From Nocardioides marinus (GTDB lineage Bacteria; Pseudomonadota; Alphaproteobacteria; Rhodobacterales; Rhodobacteraceae), in assembly GCA_019801415.1 (NCBI GenBank), contig JAHVJD010000002.1, positions 1-64,000 on the forward strand: a DNA stretch of 64,000 nt. Reading direction: 5' to 3'. Positions 57,647 to 64,000 of this stretch are shown here, piece by piece. The notes under the pieces were generated by a model that worked only from the letters and a program-made list of their open reading frames with translations, ran no database searches and was not told the origin of the DNA. How positions within the stretch are numbered: the first letter of the stretch is position 1; each line of letters begins with the position of its first letter. The translations under genes were made by a program, and so were the position numbers.

Positions 57647-58501
57647 TCAGTAGCCAAGCGCCTTGCGCAGCATATTCAACGCCACGAGTACCAGGAACCC
57701 CCCGAACAGGCGCTTCAGCGGCTTGGGGTCCATCGCATGGGCGAGCTTGACGCCCCAGGGCGCGGTGATCAGCGTCATCGCGATCACGATCAGGAAGGCA
57801 GGAAGGTTGACGGCGCCAAAGGTCAACGGAGGCCGATTGGCCGGATCGATCTGCAGCAGCAGGAAACCCGCCACGGAGGGAACCGCGATGATCACGCCAA
57901 AGCCCGCCGCGGTGGCAACCGCCCGGTGCACCGCGACCCCGTGCAAGGTCATCAGCGGAACGCCAAAGCTGCCGCCGCCAATCCCCATCAGAACTGACAG
58001 AAAGCCAACCACCGGCGACAGTACCACGCGCCGAATACCCTTGGGCATGGCCTCGGCCAGCCGCCAATCCGCCTTGCCGAGCCCCAGGTAGAAACCGATC
58101 ACAAGGGCAAGGCCGCCGAACACCCCTTGCAAAACCGAAGACCGCAGCGCCGAGGCCGCCAGCACGCCGACGACCGCCCCCAGCGCAATGCCGACCCACC
58201 AGCCGCGCAGGATCTGCCAGTCCACGGCGCCTTTCTTGTTGTGGCTCATGACCGAGCGAAGCGACGTGACGATGATCGTCGCCAGCGAGGTCGCCAGACA
58301 AATCTGCATCAGCTGGTCACTGCCGTATCCGAGCGTCTGAAAGGCATAGAAAAACGCGGGCACCAGCACGATGCCGCCCCCGACGCCCAACAACCCCGCA
58401 AGCACGCCCGCGAACCCGCCAATGACGACCAGAAGCGCGGCCATCTGCATCAAAAGACCCGGCTCCGGCCAGAGTGCGACAGTAATGTTGGGATCGGTCA
58501 T
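57647..58501 (-). CDS. TauE/SafE-family sulfite/organosulfonate permease
   Basis: A 284-residue membrane protein with about eight spans in two repeats. The first repeat has GGFAGVLAGLLGVGGGIVLV and the second SVLMGIGGGSFGVPLM, each with the glycine-rich family motif. Related permeases export sulfite or sulfonates such as sulfoacetate; the substrate here is not defined. The ATG at 58501 begins the conserved protein. Confidence 0.85.
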   Translation of the reverse strand: MTDPNITVALWPEPGLLMQMAALLVVIGGFAGVLAGLLGVGGGIVLVPAFFYAFQTLGYGSDQLMQICLATSLATIIVTSLRSVMSHNKKGAVDWQILRGWWVGIALGAVVGVLAASALRSSVLQGVFGGLALVIGFYLGLGKADWRLAEAMPKGIRRVVLSPVVGFLSVLMGIGGGSFGVPLMTLHGVAVHRAVATAAGFGVIIAVPSVAGFLLLQIDPANRPPLTFGAVNLPAFLIVIAMTLITAPWGVKLAHAMDPKPLKRLFGGFLVLVALNMLRKALGY

Positions 58502-58590
58502 GCGGGCGGAACCTCGGGCGTATGTGTCTGTTGCGAAAGGGTTAGCGACCCCAGCGCCCCCCCGCAAGCCAATACCGGGTTACCGGGATA

Positions 58591-59613
58591 TCAGGCCGCA
58601 GCCTGCCGGGTAACCTCAGCCAGCGCCTGTTCCACCAGCTCCGGCCCGGCCCCGCTGCGACAGGCCCCTTCGGACAGGGTGCGACGCCATTGCCGCGCTC
58701 CCGGTTTGCCCGCGAACAGTCCCAGCATGTGCCGCGTGATCTGGTTCAACTTGGCGCCGCCCGCCAGTTGCGCCTCGATATAGGGCAACATCCGGCGCAC
58801 CGCCTCGGCCGGATCGCTTACCTGGCCGCCGCCATAGATCTGCAGATCTGCGGCACACAGGATATCGGCCGGCTGGTGATAGGCCGCCCGGCCGATCATC
58901 ACCCCGTCCAGCCCACGCTCGAGATGCGACCGTGCGTCATCCAAGGTTGCGATGCCACCGTTGATCGAGACATGCATGTCCGCAAACGCCGCCTTCATCC
59001 GGTGCACAAGGTGATAATCCAGTGGCGGGATGTCGCGGTTTTCCTTCGGGCTCAAGCCCTGCAGCCACGCCTTTCGCGCATGTATTGTCACCCGCTTGCA
59101 GCCTGCTGCGCGAATTTTCTCGAGAAAGTCGGGCAGCACCTGCTCCGGGTCCTGCTCATCGACACCAATGCGGCATTTGACGGTCACCTCCACGTCCACC
59201 GCCTCGCGCATCGCGGCCACGCAATCGGCCACCAGCTCAGGTGTCTGCATCAAAACAGCGCCAAAAGCCCCGGATTGCACGCGGTCGCTCGGGCAACCAC
59301 AATTGAGGTTGATTTCATCATAGCCCGCCTCGGCACCGAGACGGGCCGCCTCGGCAAGCTCCACCGGGTCGGACCCTCCCAGCTGCAGGGCCAGGGGATG
59401 TTCCTCGGGGTTGAATGTCAGCAAATGGAGCGCCCCGCCCCGCACCAAGGCCGGCGCGGTGACCATTTCGGTGTACAACAGGGTTTCGCGGCTGAGCAGC
59501 CGATGCAAGTACCGGCAATGGCGATCCGTCCAATCCATCATGGGTGCGACGGAAAGGCGTGCGGAGCGCCAAATAGGCTCATTCACTTGTTTTCCAACGA
59601 TCTTGTCACTCAT
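58591..59613 (-). CDS. dusA: tRNA-dihydrouridine synthase A
   Basis: A 340-residue FMN enzyme that reduces uridines 20 and 20a of tRNA. Signature blocks are SVAPMMDWTDRHCRYLHRLL near residue 20 and INLNCGCPSDRVQSGAFG with the catalytic Cys. CKRVTIHARKAWLQGLSPKE and MHVSINGGIATLDDARSHL complete the TIM barrel. The 5' part of dusA is a known integration hotspot for genomic islands, and an integrase remnant lies just upstream. Confidence 0.94.
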   Translation of the reverse strand: MSDKIVGKQVNEPIWRSARLSVAPMMDWTDRHCRYLHRLLSRETLLYTEMVTAPALVRGGALHLLTFNPEEHPLALQLGGSDPVELAEAARLGAEAGYDEINLNCGCPSDRVQSGAFGAVLMQTPELVADCVAAMREAVDVEVTVKCRIGVDEQDPEQVLPDFLEKIRAAGCKRVTIHARKAWLQGLSPKENRDIPPLDYHLVHRMKAAFADMHVSINGGIATLDDARSHLERGLDGVMIGRAAYHQPADILCAADLQIYGGGQVSDPAEAVRRMLPYIEAQLAGGAKLNQITRHMLGLFAGKPGARQWRRTLSEGACRSGAGPELVEQALAEVTRQAAA

Positions 59614-59719
59614 GCCAGTTGCTCATTCACAGCCGAATTTTGCCTGTTTCGACCCGTTTTGTCGGGCTGGAACACCAAAGGTTGTCCCGATTTCCAAAAG
59701 TGGTTCCGCTATAGCCAAC

Positions 59720-59860
59720 ATGATCGAGCGCAAGCGAAAGGGCGGTTCGACCGCCTATCTCGCACAAATTGCCATCAAAAGGAAAGGTCAATGGGGTCGT
59801 CACGGAACCCGAATGTTCGCCCAAGAGGTCTTCCGCCAACGCCTGCCCCCCAGAAGCGGC
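59720..59860 (+). pseudogene. Integrase N-terminal remnant next to dusA
   Basis: From the ATG at 59720 the frame reads MIERKRKGGSTAYLAQIAIK then RKGQ, the usual opening of phage-type integrase N-terminal arm-binding domains (K-R-K-x-G-S-T-x-Y-x-A-Q-I). After about residue 30 the frame stays open but no integrase sequence is recognisable, and no core or catalytic domain follows. It begins 107 bp from the dusA start codon, divergent from dusA. The interval 59614-60045 has no other gene. Confidence 0.65.
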
Positions 59861-59974
59861 CTCAAGGCATGGCGCCGCGGGCGACGACCCGCGCAAGATC
59901 AGGACCTTGGGGAAAACGCCTCGAGACGCGAAAGGCTGGTGGTCTCTCAACCTGCGCGCCCCGACACGCGGGGC

Positions 59975-60002
59975 AAAAAAGAGGGGCGGATTTCTCCGCC
60001 CC
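59975..60002 (-). terminator. Rho-independent terminator of the DUF481 gene
   Basis: Stem GGGGCGGA / TCCGCCCC around TTTC, followed on the minus strand by T residues, 43 bp after the stop codon. Confidence 0.85.
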
Positions 60003-60045
60003 GAAGTGAGCGAGGGCATGGCAACCCTCGTCGGTCCCTCCCCTG

Positions 60046-60870
60046 TCAGAAACCGTAGACCAGCGAGACGCCCAGCTTGTTGTCGGTGCTCTTCAGGCCC
60101 GGCAGTGGATCGCTGTCCCATTCGGTCCGATAGGACACCCGGGTCGCAAGCCGGTCGGTGATCTTGAAGTTCACGCCGAGGTCGTTGGTCACCACCGTGT
60201 CCGCGTCCGAGAACAGCACATCGGTGTCCATGGTCAGGAAAGCGGTTTCGCTGAAGGCAAAGTAGTAGCGCGACGCCGCGATGCCTGCCACTTCGGTGGT
60301 GTCGTTACGCAGCTGATCCTCAATGTAGCGCACGCCGGGGCCTGCCTGGACCCGCCAGGTCTGGGTCGGGGTGTTGATCACCCGGTAGCCCGGTCCAAAG
60401 CCCAGAAAAGCGTCCAGACGGTTGGAGTCGAAATCGTCGTAGCGCACCGAACCAAGGCCGAACAGGTAGAACTGCTCATTGAAGTAGCGGTTCACATCAT
60501 AGGTCAGGAAGATCTCTTCCTTGTTGCGCACGTCATTGTCTTCGGAGAATTCGCCCGCAAAGCCCAGGGTATGGTTCCACAGCCCGTGGCCGTAGCGCAG
60601 GCGGCCCGCGAAATCGAGATCGGCAGTGTCCGTGTTGCCGGTGGTGCCGGAAAACCCGAGTGACACGCTGCCGCTCCAGCCCTGGGCGTACTGGTTGGGC
60701 CCGAAGCGGTCCTTGTCGCTGCCTTCGGCCAGATCGTCGCCGACGTCCTCCTGGATGTCGTCAATGCGGTCGTCCAGATCCTCGATACCGACGATGGCGC
60801 CCTGCGCGAATACAGGCGCAGCCACGAGGAGAGCGAGGACCGACGCGGCCAGAGTGTTACGTGTTTGCAT
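60046..60870 (-). CDS. DUF481 family outer membrane protein
   Basis: A 274-residue exported protein: signal peptide MQTRNTLAASVLALLVAAPV ending AQG, then beta-strand repeats with alternating residues (for example WSGSVSLGFSGTTGNTDTAD and RYDDFDSNRLDAFLGFGPGY). It ends in TDNKLGVSLVYGF with a C-terminal Phe, as expected for an outer-membrane beta-barrel substrate of the BAM complex. The physiological role of DUF481 barrels is not known. It ends at its own terminator. Confidence 0.85.
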   Translation of the reverse strand: MQTRNTLAASVLALLVAAPVFAQGAIVGIEDLDDRIDDIQEDVGDDLAEGSDKDRFGPNQYAQGWSGSVSLGFSGTTGNTDTADLDFAGRLRYGHGLWNHTLGFAGEFSEDNDVRNKEEIFLTYDVNRYFNEQFYLFGLGSVRYDDFDSNRLDAFLGFGPGYRVINTPTQTWRVQAGPGVRYIEDQLRNDTTEVAGIAASRYYFAFSETAFLTMDTDVLFSDADTVVTNDLGVNFKITDRLATRVSYRTEWDSDPLPGLKSTDNKLGVSLVYGF

Positions 60871-60992
60871 GGGTCTATCCTTTCCCAATCTAGTGACCCG
60901 TCCCGGATGGGCGGGGGCATCTCTGCCTGGGATGGAAATAGAAACTGTTAATGGATAAGTGAAATTCGTAATAATTGAGGATGACTCAATAA

Positions 60993-61937
60993 TTACTCAC
61001 TTGAAAAGCCGTTCTCAGCCTTTCCAAGCACTTCGACAATGTCATTGGTGCTCAGATCGCGCAGCTCAGCGATGACAGCGTCTTGCTCGGCGTCAATCTG
61101 TGACCGAATTGCCACAAGCGTTGCCTCGGCATTGGCCCGCACCTCGGCGTCCAGATCGTCGCGCCAGATCGACCAGACCGGATATGGAAAGCGCGGCGTG
61201 TCCGCCACCAGGTGCAGGCGGCCCTCGTCCAGGTACTTCTTGATGTAGCGGGCGGGCAGATAGGCCGCGGCCCGGCGAGAGACGATGTATTCGGCCGCCA
61301 GCGCGCCGAGCGACAGGGTCAACCCCGGGTTGGTCAACTCCGGCAACTCCAGCGCATGGGCGTGAACGAACTCCGGGCCCCAGTCGACGAATACATAGTG
61401 GGGCACGATTTCCTCGAAGGAGGCAGGCCAGGATGCCGCGAGCACCAGGTCTTCCTCGATGAACTTGTGTGCGGTCAGGCCCGGCCGCAATTGCGGGCTG
61501 TACATAAGGCCGATTTGCACCACGCCTTCGATGAGAAAGCGCATAATCCGGTCCGGCATGCCAAGCTCGGCCCGGATGTTCAGCGACGGCATTTCCCGCT
61601 GCATCGTATCAATCCAGCGAAATCCCAGACGCGGCCACAAGGAATATTGCGCGCCGATGGTGAGGGACTTGGTATAGCCCTCGGGCACACCAACCTGCTG
61701 GCGTGCCTCTTCCCAGATCTTGATCAGCGACAGCGCGTAGCGCTCGAATTCCCGACCCGCCGGGGTCAGTTCAGCACCGGCTTTGGAGCGCGTGAACATT
61801 TGTTTACCCAAGGCCTCCTCCAATCGCTGAACGCGCAGGCTGACAGCTGACTGCGTCACGAACAGTCGTTCACTGGCATTCACGAAAGAGCCGGTGGCGG
61901 CGACCTCCAGAAAGGTCCGAATGAGAGCAATGTCCAT
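60993..61937 (-). CDS. LysR-family transcriptional regulator
   Basis: A 314-residue regulator. The N-terminal helix-turn-helix is IRTFLEVAATGSFVNASERL with TQSAVSLRVQRLEEALGKQM, typical of LysR, and the substrate-binding half follows. The effector is not predictable. It has a short C-terminal extension (NDIVEVLGKAENGFSSE). It is divergent from the small lipoprotein gene, 157 bp apart, which is one possible target. Confidence 0.9.
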   Translation of the reverse strand: MDIALIRTFLEVAATGSFVNASERLFVTQSAVSLRVQRLEEALGKQMFTRSKAGAELTPAGREFERYALSLIKIWEEARQQVGVPEGYTKSLTIGAQYSLWPRLGFRWIDTMQREMPSLNIRAELGMPDRIMRFLIEGVVQIGLMYSPQLRPGLTAHKFIEEDLVLAASWPASFEEIVPHYVFVDWGPEFVHAHALELPELTNPGLTLSLGALAAEYIVSRRAAAYLPARYIKKYLDEGRLHLVADTPRFPYPVWSIWRDDLDAEVRANAEATLVAIRSQIDAEQDAVIAELRDLSTNDIVEVLGKAENGFSSE

Positions 61938-62094
61938 CAGCTCAATCCATAATGAATACTTGCGACAACCATAATTCCTATTCGTTTTTCTGAAGCTATT
62001 GAACCCCCTATGGTCAGGCCATCAAGCGGAAGGGCACTCCTGCCCTTCGCCGCACATCCCACGACGAACCCGCACCACGGGGAAGGAGACTGAA

Positions 62095-62298
62095 ATGAAA
62101 CTGAACGTGCTCTTCAAGACGACCTCTGCCGCTCTGATCTTCGCCGGGTTCGCATTGTCCGCATGCTCGGCAGATCGGGCAATCGACAACACCGTCGGCG
62201 TTGCGGCCGGAACCACGAAGGTTTTGGCCAAAGGAGCCGTCGGCGCGGGCAAGCTCGCCTACAAGGGCGGCAAGGCTCTGGTGGTTGGAGGCGAATAA
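62095..62298 (+). CDS. Small lipoprotein
   Basis: A 67-residue protein with a lipoprotein signal peptide and lipobox LSAC (Cys near residue 24) followed by a Gly/Ala/Lys-rich mature part, GTTKVLAKGAVGAGKLAYKG. An AAGGAGA ribosome site precedes the ATG. It is divergent from the LysR gene. The family is not recognised. Confidence 0.6.
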   Translation: MKLNVLFKTTSAALIFAGFALSACSADRAIDNTVGVAAGTTKVLAKGAVGAGKLAYKGGKALVVGGE

Positions 62299-62450
62299 GC
62301 GCCTCATCGCATTGAATTTAGCCCCCGAGCATCTTCCGGACGGGGCAATGACGCGATGAGCCTTGGCCGTTCCGGGGACAGCTTGTTGCCAAGCGACGCA
62401 TTGTACGCGGCCAGCACACAGCCGCGAATGGCATCATTGGCAAAGGACTG

Positions 62451-62480
62451 CCCCACGGGCCGGGAAATCGGCCCGTGGGG
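62451..62480. terminator. Stem-loop between lipoprotein and DUF3100 operon
   Basis: Perfect 12-bp stem CCCCACGGGCCG / CGGCCCGTGGGG with loop GGAAAT in the 195-bp gap after the small lipoprotein (62299-62493). No T-run, so it is a possible terminator for either strand. A minus-strand open frame (62304-62486) overlaps it but is not supported. Confidence 0.55.
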
Positions 62481-62493
62481 GATCATTCAGTGA

Positions 62494-62973
62494 TCAGAGA
62501 AAGGCCTGTGCCACGATGGCCGAGCCCACATAGGTACCGGTCATCACCAGGACACCAACCACGGCGATCTTCCAGCCCGAGGTCTTGGCGATCTCGATCT
62601 CGCGCCGGGCGATGGCGACACCTGCATAGGCAAGACAGGGCGTTGCCAGCGTCAGGAAGTTCACGTGGCTCACCTTGTCCAGTACCCAGTCACTGCCGGG
62701 CGTCCAGGGCATGGTCGCAAGGATCCCGACAAGTGAAATCCAGGCCACCGACGGCAGCTTGAACGGCACGAATTTGGTCAGCAGCATGCCGATCATGCAC
62801 ATAATCCACAGGACGATCAGCCCCACCAGTCCTTCCGGCACGGTGTTCTCGGTCGCCACGGTGTTGCCGACAAGGGCGATGACGCAGACCACCGCCAGCG
62901 CCGCCGCGTGGGCACCGAGACCGAACTTCGCTTCTTCGGACAGGTCGAGATCTTGGGTGTGTGTGTCGCTCAT
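62494..62973 (-). CDS. Four-span membrane protein, partner of the DUF3100 gene
   Basis: A 159-residue protein with about four hydrophobic spans (AAALAVVCVIALVGNTV, LVGLIVLWIMCMIGMLL, and ALA/VV-rich helices toward the end) and an acidic N-terminus. It begins 3 bp after the DUF3100 stop. It is likely co-transcribed and may form a heteromeric membrane complex. I do not recognise a named family. Confidence 0.65.
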   Translation of the reverse strand: MSDTHTQDLDLSEEAKFGLGAHAAALAVVCVIALVGNTVATENTVPEGLVGLIVLWIMCMIGMLLTKFVPFKLPSVAWISLVGILATMPWTPGSDWVLDKVSHVNFLTLATPCLAYAGVAIARREIEIAKTSGWKIAVVGVLVMTGTYVGSAIVAQAFL

Positions 62974-62976
62974 GGC

Positions 62977-63792
62977 TCAGGCTCCGGCTTTGGCGGGCTC
63001 TTTGCGGCCCAAGAGGTCGTAGAGTTTTTCGGTCACCGGCAGCGCCACGAAGACGCAGAGGTAGAGGCCGGTGGCATAGGTCAGCACGTTGGATGCACCG
63101 GCGAGCGCGAGGATCTGCTCCTCCATTTCCGGCACCGCGTGCACCAGCGCGCCGGAACAGGCCGCCATCATGCTGCCCGAGCCGATGCCGCAGGCCATCG
63201 CCAGTGCCTCGACCGAGAAGGCGCCGGTGGTGGCGAGGATCGAGGCGAGGATCGCAAAGATGAAAGTGCCAAAGAGCGTGCCGATCACATAGACGCCCAT
63301 GACACCCGCGCCTTCCTGGCTTTTCAGGCCGTATTTGTCGGCGATGATCGCGATATTGGGTTCGCGCGCCACCGAGAAGCAGGCGCCGATCGCCTCGCGG
63401 CCCATGCCCAGCACCAGAACGGCGATCGGGAAGGCCAGCACGATGGTGCCGAGGTTGCCCAGTTCCTGCAGGATAAGCGCGGGACCGGCGGCGACGATCT
63501 TGTCCATCGACGGGCCGATGATGGTGCCGAACTTGGCGATGAACGGCATGATCGCAATGACGATCATCGGCGAGGCGGCGTTCACCTGGCGGTCACGGAT
63601 CAGGGCACGGGCACCGGAGATGACATTGGGGTTGATCAGAAGCCCCATCACGAAGGCATAAAGCAGCGGCAGCAGCAGGATCGAGCCAATGCCGATCGGC
63701 ACGGCGATGACGCCGACCAGCTCGGCGATCACGGTGATGACCAGCATGCTCAGATGGAGCCGCCAGTCGAGGAGGATGTCTTTAATTGGCAT
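62977..63792 (-). CDS. DUF3100 membrane protein
   Basis: A 271-residue polytopic membrane protein with about eight spans. The region around residues 55-85, NPNVISGARALIRDRQVNAA, and the IGPSMDKIVAAGPALILQEL block match the DUF3100 family. Two glycine-rich loops (MGREAIGACFSVAREPNI, MACGIGSGSMMAACSGALVH) look transporter-like. It is followed by the four-span gene and preceded by an aldehyde dehydrogenase on the same strand, suggesting uptake or export of an aldehyde or carboxylate metabolite, which is inference. Confidence 0.75.
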   Translation of the reverse strand: MPIKDILLDWRLHLSMLVITVIAELVGVIAVPIGIGSILLLPLLYAFVMGLLINPNVISGARALIRDRQVNAASPMIVIAIMPFIAKFGTIIGPSMDKIVAAGPALILQELGNLGTIVLAFPIAVLVLGMGREAIGACFSVAREPNIAIIADKYGLKSQEGAGVMGVYVIGTLFGTFIFAILASILATTGAFSVEALAMACGIGSGSMMAACSGALVHAVPEMEEQILALAGASNVLTYATGLYLCVFVALPVTEKLYDLLGRKEPAKAGA

Positions 63793-63810
63793 GAGGGGAC
63801 CTCTCTGTTG

Positions 63811-63830
63811 GCGTCCCCTTCGGGGGACGC
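63811..63830. other. Short stem-loop between aldehyde dehydrogenase and DUF3100 genes
   Basis: Stem GCGTCCCC / GGGGACGC around TTCG in the 100-bp gap between the two genes. It may moderate read-through from the upstream gene in the operon; function uncertain. Confidence 0.4.
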
Positions 63831-63892
63831 ATTGGCCGGGACCGGGCCCATACCCGGTCCGCAGCAGATTGTGAAGTGTAATTACTTTTTGA

Positions 63893-64000
63893 TCAGCCCG
63901 GCGCGTAACCGAAGCCCTGCACAGGATTTTCCGCGGTTTCGACCCAGACGGACTTGGTCTGCGTATAGGCGGCCAGCGCCTCGCGGCCGGACGAGCGGCC
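63893..64000 (-). CDS. Aldehyde dehydrogenase, C-terminal end (runs off window)
   Basis: The last 35 residues of a protein are visible, with SGREALAAYTQTKSVWVETA near its end. This is the C-terminal signature of NAD-dependent aldehyde dehydrogenases, whose tail completes the oligomer. The catalytic Cys and most of the protein lie to the right of the window. It heads the minus-strand run into the DUF3100 genes. Confidence 0.8.
   Translation of the reverse strand, partial: GRSSGREALAAYTQTKSVWVETAENPVQGFGYAPG

Noticed and set aside
62304-62486. 60-residue minus-strand open frame after the small lipoprotein gene
   Set aside because: It overlaps the stem-loop at 62451-62480, has no ribosome site and no recognised family.

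Overview
The window looks like chromosomal DNA of a marine alphaproteobacterium of the Roseobacter group (Rhodobacterales). It is GC-rich. The gene content is typical of that group: a heterotetrameric sarcosine oxidase operon (soxBDAG), a full System I cytochrome c maturation set (ccmABCDG, with ccmI apart), glnB-glnA, a Hint-domain protein, an HODM/DUF3445 protein, and a LysM protein with a long acidic region. The genus cannot be fixed from sequence reading alone; a Phaeobacter/Leisingera/Ruegeria-like relative is a reasonable guess.

Left edge (1-800): an IS3-family element enters from the left and cuts a tyrosine recombinase. Only the C-terminal catalytic part of the recombinase survives, next to the 3' end of a tRNA-Leu(TAG) gene. 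This is the edge of an old integrative element. From 800 to 20 kb follow housekeeping genes: nnrD/nnrE, glnB-glnA, an Hsp70-like ATPase, an MltB-type transglycosylase, an HODM protein, a Nudix protein, an alpha/beta hydrolase-OsmC fusion, purB, a FliG family protein, an LpxL-type acyltransferase, a DUF1223 protein and aconitase. Between the fusion gene and purB is a dense cluster of perfect inverted repeats.

20-34.6 kb is mostly on the minus strand: a solute-binding protein, ccmA-B-C-D-G with overlapping genes, an Mth938-like gene, secF-secD-yajC, an HhH protein with a histone H1-like tail, a fatty acid desaturase, and a TPR protein-bamB-der run. This joins protein export (SecDF-YajC), outer-membrane assembly (BamB) and heme/cytochrome c assembly. 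serS lies divergently within it.

34.8-48.6 kb: an RND efflux pair, two tandem small EF-hand secreted proteins, an Atm1-like ABC exporter, the LysM protein, a LOG-family protein overlapping a RarD-type permease tail to tail, a host-attachment-family protein with a tiny basic partner, sodB, and two tandem secreted paralogues of unknown function.

48.7-64 kb: soxBDAG with an extra 69-residue membrane protein between soxB and soxD, then ccmI-ruvX-DUF1289, a 2OG-dioxygenase-like protein, a TauE/SafE permease, and dusA. Just upstream of dusA is an integrase N-terminal remnant, which fits a decayed dusA-associated island. After it come a DUF481 protein, a LysR regulator, a small lipoprotein, and the end of an operon with a two-gene DUF3100 membrane system and an aldehyde dehydrogenase that runs off the window. 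No CRISPR array, rRNA or intact prophage is visible.
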